Shown: positions 24,672 through 34,101 of the stretch, piece after piece
Position numbering within the stretch: the first letter of the stretch is position 1
How the letters are laid out: every line of letters begins with the position of its first letter
DNA from: an uncultured Pelagibacteraceae bacterium
GTDB taxonomy: Bacteria; Pseudomonadota; Alphaproteobacteria; Pelagibacterales; Pelagibacteraceae
DNA: 52,605 bases
Reading direction: 5' to 3'
Assembly: GCA_902522225.1 (NCBI GenBank)
Contig: CABYUS010000004.1
Coordinates: 1 to 52,605 of the forward strand
Notes under the pieces: generated by a model
What the model was told of the DNA's origin: nothing
Seen by the model: the letters and a program-made list of their open reading frames with translations, nothing else
The model's database searches: none
Made by a program: the position numbers and the translations under genes

Positions 24672-25608
24672 TTATTACATTTGTTTTATAGTTTAAATAA
24701 AGTGTTTCTTGATCTAAATTGTATAATTTTGTCTGATAACTTTTATAAACAAAATTATCATATAAATTAAAATATCTTCTTTTTTTAGTTTCGGTTGCTA
24801 GTATAAGTAGATATTTTTCCAAGAAGCAATTAAAATAATCTTTCATAAAGGAATTTTTTAAGTACATTTTTTTATCAATAATAGTTGTTATAAATTTATT
24901 TAGAGAAATTTCCTTTAAATTGATATTTTGTGTTTTAGAGAAATTTATCATATCAATAATCATCCCTGGAGTACTATAATATGAAACTAATTCTTCGTTT
25001 ACATAATTTTTAACATCATCATTTAAAATCTTATTCGTTGTTAAAATTACATTTTCAAAATCTAATTTTAAGTGAAATTTAATACATCTTGATTGAATTG
25101 TTTTTAAATTTTTATTCTTAGAATTTTGCAATATTAAAAATATGATATTACGGCTAGGTTCTTCTAATATTTTCAAAAGTGAATTGGATGAACTTTTATT
25201 TAGAAACTCAGATTTAGTAATGCAAATTATTTTATATTTATTATTGAATGATGATTTGTTAGCAAACTTCATCATTTCTCTAATTTGATTTATTGAAATA
25301 GAATTTTTATCATCGTCAAGAAAAATTGAATATAAATTAGGATGTACATTTTGATTAACTAATTTAAAAGACCTGTTTAGTGGATTAATTTCATAATTTT
25401 CAAGATTATATTTATATTCTTCGTCTAAACTAAAAACATAATTTATAAAATGTGACGCAAATACAGACTTACCTATGCCGTTCATTCCATCAATTATAAT
25501 TGAATTAGGAACTTTAGATTCATTCACCAGATTACATAAGAGTGAAAGCTCATTATGATAATTAAATAATCTATTATTTTGGTGTATATATAAATTTTTA
25601 TCTATCAT
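24664..25608 (-). CDS. holB: DNA polymerase III delta' subunit
   Basis: Clamp-loader subunit that helps open and load the beta sliding clamp. The 314 residues contain a Walker-A-like IDGMNGIGKSVFASHFI (about 38-54), KIICITKSEFLNKSSSNSLLKILEEPSRNIIFLILQ in the sensor region, and an SRC motif (QSRCIKFHL). The zinc-binding cysteines of E. coli delta' are not evident. Placement between tmk and metG fixes the identity: tmk-holB-metG-tatD is a very conserved order. The sequence is divergent and Asn/Lys-rich. Confidence 0.88.
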   Translation of the reverse strand: MIDKNLYIHQNNRLFNYHNELSLLCNLVNESKVPNSIIIDGMNGIGKSVFASHFINYVFSLDEEYKYNLENYEINPLNRSFKLVNQNVHPNLYSIFLDDDKNSISINQIREMMKFANKSSFNNKYKIICITKSEFLNKSSSNSLLKILEEPSRNIIFLILQNSKNKNLKTIQSRCIKFHLKLDFENVILTTNKILNDDVKNYVNEELVSYYSTPGMIIDMINFSKTQNINLKEISLNKFITTIIDKKMYLKNSFMKDYFNCFLEKYLLILATETKKRRYFNLYDNFVYKSYQTKLYNLDQETLYLNYKTNVING

Positions 25609-26224
25609 TCTTTAATATTAAATTGATTTTTTTAATAATAATTTGATTGTTCATTTTAATTTCATTATCCGAATTAATTATTGTAAATTTATTACTCTTT
25701 TTTCTAGTTATTTTAAGATAACCATTCTGTATTTTTTCGTAAAATGATAATTTAAAATTATCGTATCTATTGAGTTTCTTTCTAATTTTAAATCTTTTTT
25801 TCAAATTTTCTTTACTAGCAAGTAATAAAAACGTATGGCTTATTTTTTTTTCCTTAACAATCAATTTATTTAAAATATTAATTATATTTTCTTTTATACC
25901 CATACCATAATGCTGATAAGCTATGGTTGAATGAATAAATCTATCTATTAAAATAATTCTTTTTTTTTTATATTTATTTAACATTTGCATATTTTCATTT
26001 CTCGAAGCCATGTACAAAAGGAGATCTGTAAAACTATTAAAATTATTTTTATTATTTAGTATTAATTTTCTTATCTCTTCAGAATTATTTGATCCACCTG
26101 GCTCTCTAAAACTTACAAATTTAATTTTTTTATTTTTTAGGTATTTTTTTACTTTATTTATATGAGTTGTCTTTCCAGAACCATCAATTCCTTCAAAAGT
26201 GATAATTTTTGGTTTAAACATCAC
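25598..26224 (-). CDS. tmk: Thymidylate kinase
   Basis: Phosphorylates dTMP to dTDP for DNA synthesis. The 208 residues begin KIITFEGIDGSGKTTHINKV with the P-loop at about 13-19. VSFREPGGSNNSEEIRKLIL carries the substrate-binding DRx/EPG segment, LLYMASRNENM and RIILIDRFIHSTIAYQHYGMG follow as expected, and the LID region is KNRRYDNF-like (KLNRYDNFKLSFYEK). Overlaps holB by 11 bases and dacC by 11 bases. Confidence 0.95.
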   Translation of the reverse strand: MMFKPKIITFEGIDGSGKTTHINKVKKYLKNKKIKFVSFREPGGSNNSEEIRKLILNNKNNFNSFTDLLLYMASRNENMQMLNKYKKKRIILIDRFIHSTIAYQHYGMGIKENIINILNKLIVKEKKISHTFLLLASKENLKKRFKIRKKLNRYDNFKLSFYEKIQNGYLKITRKKSNKFTIINSDNEIKMNNQIIIKKINLILKNDR

Positions 26225-27368
26225 CCCAAACTAGATAATTTAGTGAGGTAAAAATTCTTGAAATAATATTTTCTCTTTTTATAGTTTCAGATGAGTATAG
26301 ATCGTGTTCACTGTGGATTTCATCTTTAAAGTAAATTTTAAGTTTTGCTAATTTCTGATTTTTAATAATTGGCGCTAAAATTGGTCCTTCGTATTCAATA
26401 ATAGCTTTTATATGTTTTTTTTTTGCTTTAGGGATTGTTATATAAATATCTTTATTTGTTGATACTTTTACAGTATCGTTTTTTCCCATCCAAACATTTA
26501 GCTTTTCAAAATTTTCATTTTTTTTTGCAACCTTTATAGTATCAAAATTAGTTAGACCCCAAATTAATAATTTTGACGATTCTTTTGATCTACTATTTTT
26601 TGTTTTAAAACCACTTCCTACAGCAATTAATCTTCTATTATTTTTATAAATCGATGATGCTAAAGAATATTTTTCTACAGCTAAGTAGCCAGTTTTAACA
26701 CCATCTGCTCCAATATTTTTATATAACAATGGATTTCGATTACCTTGAGTTATCGGATCACCACCAGTTCTATCCCAAGTAAATTTTTTTTCAGCAAAAT
26801 AATTATAATAGTCAGGATAGTTTTTAATTAGGTAATTAGACATAATCATTATATCTCTAACTGTAGAATAATTATTTGGATCATTTATACCTGATGAATT
26901 TGAAAAATTTGTATTAGTCATTCCAATTTCCTTAGCTTTTTCTGTCATCATAATTGCAAATTCCTCTTCTGAACCAGCAATACCTTCTGCTAATGCAACA
27001 CATGCATCATTACCCGAAACAACAATAATTCCTCTAAGCAAGTCTTCAACTGAAACTTCGTCACCTACCATTATGAACATTGACGAATAACCGCTTTTAG
27101 ATAACCTCCATGCATTCTCTGAGATGATAAATTCATCATTTAGATTTAATTCATCACTTTTTAAGAGATCAAAGGCAATAATTGATGTCATTATTTTTGT
27201 CATAGAAGCTGGATAAATTGAATGATCAGCGTTCTTTTCAAAAAGGATCTTTCCGGATAAATAATCTTGAAGTATTACTCTTGGTGCCTTGATATCAAAT
27301 TTTGCAATTGATGAATTCGTTAAGAAAAACAATACAAACAGTGCTTTAAATAATATTTTTAGCTGCAT
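26214..27368 (-). CDS. D-alanyl-D-alanine carboxypeptidase (penicillin-binding protein, S11)
   Basis: Trims the terminal D-Ala of peptidoglycan stem peptides in the periplasm. The 384 residues have a signal peptide (ILFKALFVLFFLTNSSIA) and all three penicillin-binding motifs: SMTK (Ser55-Lys58), SGN (118-120) and KTG (225-227). The C-terminal part (about 280-380) fits the PBP5 C-terminal domain, but whether the tail anchors the protein to the membrane is unclear. It is DacA/DacC-like. It lies in a cell-wall block with the RlpA-like and MltB-like genes directly upstream. Confidence 0.94.
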   Translation of the reverse strand: MQLKILFKALFVLFFLTNSSIAKFDIKAPRVILQDYLSGKILFEKNADHSIYPASMTKIMTSIIAFDLLKSDELNLNDEFIISENAWRLSKSGYSSMFIMVGDEVSVEDLLRGIIVVSGNDACVALAEGIAGSEEEFAIMMTEKAKEIGMTNTNFSNSSGINDPNNYSTVRDIMIMSNYLIKNYPDYYNYFAEKKFTWDRTGGDPITQGNRNPLLYKNIGADGVKTGYLAVEKYSLASSIYKNNRRLIAVGSGFKTKNSRSKESSKLLIWGLTNFDTIKVAKKNENFEKLNVWMGKNDTVKVSTNKDIYITIPKAKKKHIKAIIEYEGPILAPIIKNQKLAKLKIYFKDEIHSEHDLYSSETIKRENIISRIFTSLNYLVWGDV

Positions 27369-27369
27369 A

Positions 27370-28128
27370 TCAGTTTTTTATAATTTCAATATTTTCCAAG
27401 TTTAAAATTTTTAACTCATTAAAGGTATTTTTTAAAGAACTTAAATTTGTAAATGGTCCAATACTAACTCGATATTGATTATTGCTAATTTTAGATACTT
27501 TAACATTTTGAATGTTAGTATTTTCATTTATTCTAGAAACCATTATATATGAGGAATCTTCAAAATAAAAATCAGCTATAAATATGGAATAATCAAAGTT
27601 ATTTTTCTTAGTTGCTACTTTATCAACTTTTGATAGAGAGAGATCTTTAATTTTAATTTTTTCCACAGGGGCTTTTGTGGCTACTTTTTTTTCTTCATCA
27701 TAAGTTTTTGCAATATTAGCAATAAAAGAATTATTTTGAATTATTTTTTTAATCTCAACATAAGGATTTTCTTCATTCAGATTTAAGATTTTAGCTATTC
27801 TCATAGAAATTACTGAGTTATAAAAAAAAGGATATTTTGATTTTGAACCAACTTTAGCAATTATTGATTTTTGGTTATTAATATTTGTAATCAAAACTTT
27901 AGTATTCTTTTTAAGTTTTCTTTGAAAAATTATTAGATCGTCATCATTAATTTTTTTATTAATTATTTTCTCTTTTATCAGTTTATCATCATAAATTAAA
28001 GCAAAACCCTTATTAATAAATATACTGTCTTTTTTGTGATTGTATGAAATTTTTTTTTCATTAGACACATTAGTCTCACATGATAACAAAAAAAATAATA
28101 AAAAAAATAGTAATTTTCTAAAGATCAT
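27370..28128 (-). CDS. RlpA-like lipoprotein with C-terminal SPOR domain
   Basis: The 252-residue product has a lipoprotein signal (LLFFLLFFLLSC, Cys17). A double-psi beta-barrel-like part lies at about 80-150 (KNTKVLITNINNQKSIIAKVG ... SVISMRIAKILNL), and a SPOR domain at about 180-252 (DYSIFIADFYFED to YRVSIGPFTNLSSLKNTFNEL). RlpA proteins are septal lytic transglycosylases recruited to denuded glycan by SPOR. The usual start of the barrel (the GxASYY-type motif with catalytic Asp) is poorly preserved, so enzyme activity is doubtful. It overlaps the MltB-like gene by 11 bases and lies one base from dacC. Confidence 0.82.
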   Translation of the reverse strand: MIFRKLLFFLLFFLLSCETNVSNEKKISYNHKKDSIFINKGFALIYDDKLIKEKIINKKINDDDLIIFQRKLKKNTKVLITNINNQKSIIAKVGSKSKYPFFYNSVISMRIAKILNLNEENPYVEIKKIIQNNSFIANIAKTYDEEKKVATKAPVEKIKIKDLSLSKVDKVATKKNNFDYSIFIADFYFEDSSYIMVSRINENTNIQNVKVSKISNNQYRVSIGPFTNLSSLKNTFNELKILNLENIEIIKN

Positions 28129-29116
28129 TTTGAAATTTTTCTTTTAATGTACATACAGCTAGAGCAAATCTTAAAGATCTATTCCATTGCAAAATAATTT
28201 CATAATTATCAAAAACTATATAAGCTGGATTCAAAGTTTGATTTTCAGGTATTATATCTTTATCTGGTGTAATAAAAGCAATTATTGTCTCGTCTGATAT
28301 ATTAATGTCAGATATATCAATTATATATTTTTTATAATCTTTAAATTTCATTTTATTTTTAATTTTTTTAGCTGAGGTATTAAGAATATTTAAAGGTGTA
28401 TCTTTAGATAATTTAACCTTGTAAAAACAATGATCATTTTTTTTCCATCCTATTTGATTAAGGTAATTAGCAGCAGATGCAAATGAATCCTCAGGTTTCT
28501 TTAACTCAATAAATTTATTATTGTTATAATCAATAGCATAATCTCTAATTGTAGATGGCATAAATTGAAAATTACCAAATGCACCAGCCCATGAACCATA
28601 TAAAATTTTTGGATCAATAATCTTTTCATCAATTAATTTTAAAAGTGTCAAAAGTTCATTTGAAAAAAATTTAGATCTTCTTTTATCAAAACTTAAGGTA
28701 GATAATGATGATATTATATCCATTTTACCTAGATACTTACCAAAATTAGTTTCAATACCCATCAAAGCTAAAAGCAATTCCTTCTCTACATTAAATTTAT
28801 TCTCAACATTATTTATTAATTTTGAATTTTTTTTATAAATTATCTTTCCATTTAAATGTTTCAAATTTGAGGATCGTTTATTAATATAAGTTTTAGTATC
28901 TTCATAAAATTCAGGTTGAAACCTGTCATATTCAATCACTTTAGGTAAAAAAATAGCTTTAGACATAACTTTATTAACTGTTTCTTGTGATATGCCCTCC
29001 CCTATAGCTTTATTTTTAAAATCTATAACCCATTTATCAAATTCAGAAGATAATGCATCAACGCTAAAAATATAAAAACAAAAAAAACTTAATAAAAAAA
29101 AATTATTTTTCTTCAT
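28118..29116 (-). CDS. Lytic murein transglycosylase, MltB family
   Basis: Cleaves the glycan backbone of peptidoglycan. The 332 residues have a signal peptide (FFLLSFFCFYIFSVDALS) but no lipobox. The catalytic glutamate is in the GIETNFGKYLG motif (Glu122), followed by SLSTLSFDKRRSKFFSNELLTLL and YGSWAGAFGNFQFMPST. It contributes to wall turnover along with the adjacent RlpA-like and carboxypeptidase proteins. It lacks the C-terminal peptidoglycan-binding domain found in some homologues. Starts within the end of the rarD-like gene. Confidence 0.93.
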   Translation of the reverse strand: MKKNNFFLLSFFCFYIFSVDALSSEFDKWVIDFKNKAIGEGISQETVNKVMSKAIFLPKVIEYDRFQPEFYEDTKTYINKRSSNLKHLNGKIIYKKNSKLINNVENKFNVEKELLLALMGIETNFGKYLGKMDIISSLSTLSFDKRRSKFFSNELLTLLKLIDEKIIDPKILYGSWAGAFGNFQFMPSTIRDYAIDYNNNKFIELKKPEDSFASAANYLNQIGWKKNDHCFYKVKLSKDTPLNILNTSAKKIKNKMKFKDYKKYIIDISDINISDETIIAFITPDKDIIPENQTLNPAYIVFDNYEIILQWNRSLRFALAVCTLKEKFQNDL

Positions 29117-29984
29117 ACAGATCTTTCAAATATATAGTTACAGCAAGCCAAATTAAAGAAAAACTAATAAAATTAATTAAAGAAAATGACTCCTTAAAGT
29201 AAAAGAAACCCAATAAAAAATGACATGTTGGTGTAATAAAAAAGATCATTCCAGATGGACCTAAGCCACTATATTGAAAACCTTTTATAAAAAGGAATAG
29301 TGGTATAACAGTCATAGGTCCTGCTAACATCAATAAAGGAATTAATTTTATATTTGATATTGAAAAATCATTAAAACCATTAATATAGATAAAGTAAAAT
29401 CCAAGCAAAGCAAATGGAAGTATATATAAGCTTTCTATTAGTAAGCCTATTTCTGTGTCAACGTTGATTTTTTTTCTTAATAAATTATACAAGCTCCAAA
29501 CTATAGCTAAAAATATACCAATATAAGGTACCGACTTATAATCAGATATTAGTAAAAAAAAAATTGCAACAAAAACAATCAGAATTGATATCAATCTTAG
29601 TTTATTAATTTTCTCTTTAAAAAATATATAGCCAAATAAAACATTTATTATTGGCATAATAAAATAACCAAAACTAGCGCTTATTATTTTATTAGAAGCA
29701 ACTGCATATATCCAAACAGACCAATTACTAAAAATCAAAATACCTGTTAAGAATAATACAAATAAATTTTTTTTATTGCCTAAAGTATTAAAAAAAATAT
29801 TCCATTTATCAAATATTGTAACAGTAATAAGAAGCATCAATGTTGTCCAAACACATCTATGAATAACAAGTTCTATATGACCAATAAAAGTAAAGTGTTC
29901 AAAATAAATTGTTCCTATCAATCCCCACCATAATGATCCTAGTGAGGCAAAAATTATTCCTTTTGTAAATATTGATATATTCAT
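29103..29984 (-). CDS. rarD: EamA-family permease, RarD-like
   Basis: A 293-residue DMT transporter with ten helices. RarD traits are GIIFASLGSLWWGLIGTIYF, the conserved ELVIHRCVWTTLML (E...HR.xW) and NWSVWIYAVASNKIISASFGYFIMPIINVLFG. The second half has GPMTVIPLFLFIKGFQYSGLGPSGMIFFITPT. RarD was named for chloramphenicol sensitivity, but the physiological substrate is unknown. First gene of the minus-strand run that continues to the MBL hydrolase. Confidence 0.85.
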   Translation of the reverse strand: MNISIFTKGIIFASLGSLWWGLIGTIYFEHFTFIGHIELVIHRCVWTTLMLLITVTIFDKWNIFFNTLGNKKNLFVLFLTGILIFSNWSVWIYAVASNKIISASFGYFIMPIINVLFGYIFFKEKINKLRLISILIVFVAIFFLLISDYKSVPYIGIFLAIVWSLYNLLRKKINVDTEIGLLIESLYILPFALLGFYFIYINGFNDFSISNIKLIPLLMLAGPMTVIPLFLFIKGFQYSGLGPSGMIFFITPTCHFLLGFFYFKESFSLINFISFSLIWLAVTIYLKDLYEEK

Positions 29985-30082
29985 ATTTATGATAAATTTA
30001 TTATTGTTTATAGATCAATTTTATTAAATAAAATCTATTTTTATTCTTGAAAAGCCTCATAATAGTTATAAAAAGCAACATA

Positions 30083-30172
30083 GGAGAGATGGCTGAGCGG
30101 TTGAAAGCACCGGTCTTGAAAACCGGCAAAGGGGCAACTCTTTCCTGGGTTCGAATCCCAGTCTCTCCGCCA
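30083..30172 (+). tRNA. tRNA-Ser (UGA)
   Basis: Acceptor GGAGAGA pairs with TCTCTCC; D arm GGCTGAGCGGTTGAAAGC; anticodon stem-loop CCGGTCTTGAAAACCGG with anticodon TGA. A long variable arm (AAAGGGGCAACTCTTTC) marks a class II tRNA, and the T arm is CTGGGTTCGAATCCCAG. Discriminator G and encoded CCA at 30170-30172. 90 bases. Confidence 0.97.
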
Positions 30173-30176
30173 TTAA

Positions 30177-30434
30177 TTAATATTTTTTAAATTTATCAAT
30201 AATATCTAACAAAATTTTATCATTAATGTTAAGTAATTTATCATTTTTTTTTATTGCAATTAATATTTCATCATCATAATTAATAAATTCATTTAATTTA
30301 TTTAGATTTTTAATATCTAAATTATCAATAATAGATTTTGTAAAACCAATCATAAGTATATCCATTTCTTTTGTGCCTCTATAAGATGCTCGATAAATAA
30401 TTTTATTTTTAAGTTCTTCTTTATTTAATGTCAT
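30177..30434 (-). CDS. sdhE: Succinate dehydrogenase assembly factor SdhE
   Basis: Helps attach FAD covalently to the SdhA flavoprotein (the Sdh5/SDHAF2 family). The 85-residue helical protein has the signature RASYRGTKEMDILMIGF (RGxxExD at about 17-23). A second conserved block is NKLNEFINYDDEILIAI, equivalent to the family's D-D/E stretch. It is divergent from recG, 21 bases apart, as in many alphaproteobacteria, and ends four bases after tRNA-Ser. Confidence 0.9.
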   Translation of the reverse strand: MTLNKEELKNKIIYRASYRGTKEMDILMIGFTKSIIDNLDIKNLNKLNEFINYDDEILIAIKKNDKLLNINDKILLDIIDKFKKY

Positions 30435-30455
30435 AAAAATTATATTTATATAATT

Positions 30456-32507
30456 ATGGATAATTTTAAATACTTATTATCTGACATAAAAACAATTGAT
30501 AAAATTGGAGTTAAAACTTCTAAATTACTTAAAAAAAAGAATATAAATTCAATATTTGATCTTATATTAAGATTGCCTATAGACAAGATTGACAGGACAA
30601 AAGTAATAAAAATAGAAAATTTAAAAATTAATGAGGTGCAATCGTTAATAGTAAATGTAAAAAAATATGTCTTTCCTAGAGTTAGAAATTTACCAAATAA
30701 AGTTATTTGTGATGACGATACAGGGGAAATTGATTGTATATTTTTTAATAGTTATGAAGGATATATAAAAAAAATATTACCTTTAAAAAAAACTGTAACA
30801 ATTAGTGGAAAAATTAATTATTACAGAAATAGATACCAAATTACAAATCCTAAATACATATCTGATGATAAAAATAAAATTTTAAATATTCAATCAAAAT
30901 ATAATTTAACAGAAGGAATTACTGATAAAAAGTATAATTATATTATTAATGAAATAATGAAAAATATACCTAATTTAAATGAGTGGCATTCACCATATAT
31001 ATTAAAAAAATTAAATAATGTAAGTTGGAAAGAATCAATATTAAACTTACATAACCCAGAGAAAATCAATCGTCAAAATATATTTATAAAAAGACTAATT
31101 TATGATGAAATTTTTGCGACGTTTCTAATTAAATCTCAAATTAGATCAAAAATTAAAAAAAACAAAAAAAACTCAAAAATTTTCATACCATATACAAAAA
31201 AAGAAATATTTAACTTAATAAAATTAAATTTAACAAATGATCAATTAAAATCAATTGATGATATTCAATGTGATTTAAAGTCGAAGTCTAAAATGTTTAG
31301 ACTCTTACAAGGTGATGTTGGAAGTGGAAAAACTGTTGTAGCACTAATATCAGCATTAAATGTTATTAAAAGTGGCTACCAAGTAAGTTTTATGGCACCA
31401 ACTGAAATTCTAGCAAAACAACATTTTAACCTAGCTAGGAAATTATTTAAAAATCAAATTAAATCAGATATTTTGACAGGAAAATCATCATACTCTGATA
31501 GAAAAAAAATTTTAAAAAATTTAAAAAATAATAAAATTAATATTATATTTGGTACACACTCATTATTTCAAGAGAAAGTTGATTATAAAAATCTTGGTTT
31601 AATTATTATTGACGAACAACATAAATTTGGTGTTAAGCAAAGAAAAGCTTTGTCAGATAAAGGAGGAAGAAATTGTGATGTATTAGCGATGTCAGCTACA
31701 CCAATTCCAAGAACCATGATAATGACTATCTTTGGTGATATGGATACTTCAATTATTAAAGAAAAACCTAAAAATAGAAAATCAGTTATTACTTATAGTA
31801 AATCTCAGAATAAATTATCTGAGGTTTTGAAATTTGTTAAACAACAAATTTCAAACAAAAGTCAAATTTTTTGGGTTTGCCCTTTAATAGAAGAATCAAA
31901 AAAAGTAGATCATCAATCATCTGTAAACAGATATAATGATTTAAAAAAAATTTTTGGTGAACGAATTGGTTTATTGCATGGATTAATTAACAACGAAGAT
32001 AAAGATAAAATTCTGAATAAATTTCTTGAGAGAAAAATTGATATTTTAGTTTCTACAACGGTCATAGAGGTTGGCATTGATTTTCCTAATGCAAATACGA
32101 TTATTATAGAAAATTCAAATAAATTTGGTTTATCTCAATTACATCAACTAAGAGGAAGGGTTGGTAGAGGTGAAAAGCAATCATATTGTATTCTTATGTT
32201 TAAAAACTCATTAAGCGAGAATGCAAGAAAAAGAATTAAAATACTTAAATCTACTAATGATGGCTTTCAAATTTCTGAGGAAGATATGAAATTAAGAGGT
32301 TATGGTAATTTACTAGGATTTAAACAAAGTGGTATGGAAACTTTCAGATTAGCTGATCCAGTACAAAATGAAGATCTTTTTATTTTAGCTGAGAACGAAA
32401 TTAAAAAAATTGAATTACAGAGAAATAACTTAAATAAATTTAATCAAATGATTAAACTATATGATAGAGCAGATGTTATTGTTGATAATTTTAATTTTTT
32501 GGATTAG
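30456..32507 (+). CDS. recG: ATP-dependent DNA helicase RecG
   Basis: Remodels stalled replication forks and Holliday junctions. The 683 residues have an N-terminal wedge/OB domain (about 1-230). The helicase core has LLQGDVGSGKTVVAL (Walker A), MAPTEILAKQHF, IIIDEQHKFGVKQR (DEQH box), MSATPIPRTM and VSTTVIEVGIDFPNA, with QLRGRVGRG as motif VI. The C-terminal GYGNLLGFKQSGMETFR matches the TRG-region environment. Length is typical. The 3' end overlaps the convergent DUF502 gene by 17 bases. Confidence 0.96.
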   Translation: MDNFKYLLSDIKTIDKIGVKTSKLLKKKNINSIFDLILRLPIDKIDRTKVIKIENLKINEVQSLIVNVKKYVFPRVRNLPNKVICDDDTGEIDCIFFNSYEGYIKKILPLKKTVTISGKINYYRNRYQITNPKYISDDKNKILNIQSKYNLTEGITDKKYNYIINEIMKNIPNLNEWHSPYILKKLNNVSWKESILNLHNPEKINRQNIFIKRLIYDEIFATFLIKSQIRSKIKKNKKNSKIFIPYTKKEIFNLIKLNLTNDQLKSIDDIQCDLKSKSKMFRLLQGDVGSGKTVVALISALNVIKSGYQVSFMAPTEILAKQHFNLARKLFKNQIKSDILTGKSSYSDRKKILKNLKNNKINIIFGTHSLFQEKVDYKNLGLIIIDEQHKFGVKQRKALSDKGGRNCDVLAMSATPIPRTMIMTIFGDMDTSIIKEKPKNRKSVITYSKSQNKLSEVLKFVKQQISNKSQIFWVCPLIEESKKVDHQSSVNRYNDLKKIFGERIGLLHGLINNEDKDKILNKFLERKIDILVSTTVIEVGIDFPNANTIIIENSNKFGLSQLHQLRGRVGRGEKQSYCILMFKNSLSENARKRIKILKSTNDGFQISEEDMKLRGYGNLLGFKQSGMETFRLADPVQNEDLFILAENEIKKIELQRNNLNKFNQMIKLYDRADVIVDNFNFLD

Positions 32508-33105
32508 TCGTCCCAGCTGAGACTATGAATTTAGAAGCCTCTTCAAAACTTATATCTAAATATATAACTTCCTCTTTTGGAAACATTAATAAAAATCCAC
32601 TTGTAGGATTTGGTGTTGTTGGTACGAAAACATTTATTAATTCCTTCCCAGTTTTTTTTTTAATTGTACCAGTATTTTCTTTAGTTGCGAAACCAATAGC
32701 ATAGGTTCCCTTTCTAGGGTATTCAATTAAGACTACACTCTTCTTATTATCTTTACTCTTAGTAAATGTTTCTGTCATCTGAACGATCGCTGAATATACG
32801 GTTCTAAGAACTGGAATTCTTTTAAATAAATCATTTATAAATTGTAAAAGTTTTTTTCCTAAAAATGAGAGTGATAAACTACCAATTATTGTAATGATGA
32901 TAAATGCTATTAAAATTTCAATACCAGGTATATTAAATGGGAGGTAAAAGTTTGGATTTAATTCTTTAGGTAGAATTTTTGTTGATAAATTTATTATAAA
33001 AAGAACTATATAAACAGAAATAGCAATAGGTATTAATACAACTACACCTGTTATAAAATAATTTCTTATTCTCAAAAAAAATGAATTTTTTCTTTTTTTA
33101 GACAT
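32491..33105 (-). CDS. DUF502 family membrane protein
   Basis: The 204-residue protein has two membrane helices (YFITGVVVLIPIAISVYIVLFI and IEILIAFIIITIIGSLSLSF). The DUF502 soluble part follows: FKRIPVLRTVYSAIVQMTETF, VVLIEYPRKGTYAIGFATKE, and VFVPTTPNPTSGFLLMFPKEEVIYLD. The function of the family is not established. A DUF502 gene next to recG is common in alphaproteobacteria. It may share regulatory DNA with the divergent M48 gene (39-base spacer). Confidence 0.9.
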   Translation of the reverse strand: MSKKRKNSFFLRIRNYFITGVVVLIPIAISVYIVLFIINLSTKILPKELNPNFYLPFNIPGIEILIAFIIITIIGSLSLSFLGKKLLQFINDLFKRIPVLRTVYSAIVQMTETFTKSKDNKKSVVLIEYPRKGTYAIGFATKENTGTIKKKTGKELINVFVPTTPNPTSGFLLMFPKEEVIYLDISFEEASKFIVSAGTTNPKN

Positions 33106-33144
33106 TATGTTTTAATATAATAAACCATTAGAAATAATATAACA

Positions 33145-33972
33145 ATGAATAGAAGAAAATTTTTGGAATATATGGGCTGCAGTTGTTGCTCATTAATGCT
33201 TCCTTCTTGCACAACAACGCCAATAACAGATAGAAAACAACTTAAATTAATTTCCGATGCTAAGTTAAATGCACAAGCAGCACAAATCTATGAAAAAGTA
33301 AAAGAAAAAGAAAAAATGAGTGATGATGTAGACACCCTAAATCTTATAAAAGAGATTGGTTTAAAAATGCAAAACTCTATATCGGAATATTTTTACCAAT
33401 CTAATCTTAATGACCCTACAACTGATTTTGATTGGGAATATATTCTAATCGATAAAAAAAATGTAAAAAATGCTTGGTGTATGCCAGGTGGTAAAATTGC
33501 CGTGTATACTGGTTTGCTTGATGTTACAAAAAACACCAATGGTCTAGCTGCTGTTATGGGTCATGAAATTGCTCACGCAGTGGCAAAACACTCAAGTGAA
33601 AGAGCTAGCCGGAATATTGCAACTAATACAGTTTTACAAATTGGTGATATTTTAAGTGGTGGAAAAATATCAAGTGTAAATAGAACAGCAGGAACCAACG
33701 TAATAGGTTTGCTTACTCAAATGGGTATATTGAATCCATTTAATAGAAAGCAAGAAAGTGAGGCTGATTATTTAGGGTTGATATTTTCATCTTTATCTGG
33801 ATACGATATAAGAGAAACTAGTAAATTATGGGAGAGAATGAAAGAAGCTAACAAAGGAAAAACACCTCCAGAATTTTTAAGCACACATCCATCACCAGAT
33901 AACAGAATAAAAAAAATCAATGGTTGGATTAATGAAGTGGTTGTAGAATATCCACCGATTAAAATTTCGTAA
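33145..33972 (+). CDS. M48-family zinc metalloprotease, predicted Tat-exported lipoprotein
   Basis: A 275-residue periplasmic protease resembling LoiP/YcaL and mitochondrial Oma1. The zinc site is HEIAH (His140, His144) with ESEAD (Glu206) as the third ligand. GGKIAVYTGLL and the C-terminal STHPSPDNRIKKI are further family marks. The N-terminus reads NRRKFLEYMG, a twin-arginine motif, followed by a short hydrophobic stretch and lipobox LPSC (Cys22). Such proteases clear misfolded envelope proteins. It converges on tRNA-Lys, two bases away. Confidence 0.93.
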   Translation: MNRRKFLEYMGCSCCSLMLPSCTTTPITDRKQLKLISDAKLNAQAAQIYEKVKEKEKMSDDVDTLNLIKEIGLKMQNSISEYFYQSNLNDPTTDFDWEYILIDKKNVKNAWCMPGGKIAVYTGLLDVTKNTNGLAAVMGHEIAHAVAKHSSERASRNIATNTVLQIGDILSGGKISSVNRTAGTNVIGLLTQMGILNPFNRKQESEADYLGLIFSSLSGYDIRETSKLWERMKEANKGKTPPEFLSTHPSPDNRIKKINGWINEVVVEYPPIKIS

Positions 33973-33974
33973 AA

Positions 33975-34050
<76 letters not shown>

Positions 34051-34060
34051 CCATGAACAT

Positions 34061-34090
34061 TTTATATATTCCTTTTTATAAAATAATCAA
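34061..34090 (-). promoter_or_regulatory. Putative promoter of tRNA-Lys
   Basis: Minus strand: TTGATT (plus-strand 34085-34090), an 18-base spacer and TATAAA (34061-34066). Transcription would begin a few bases before the mature tRNA 5' end at 34050. The spacer between tgt and the tRNA has no other candidate of this quality. Confidence 0.45.
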
Positions 34091-34101
34091 CTTTTAAAAT
34101 A

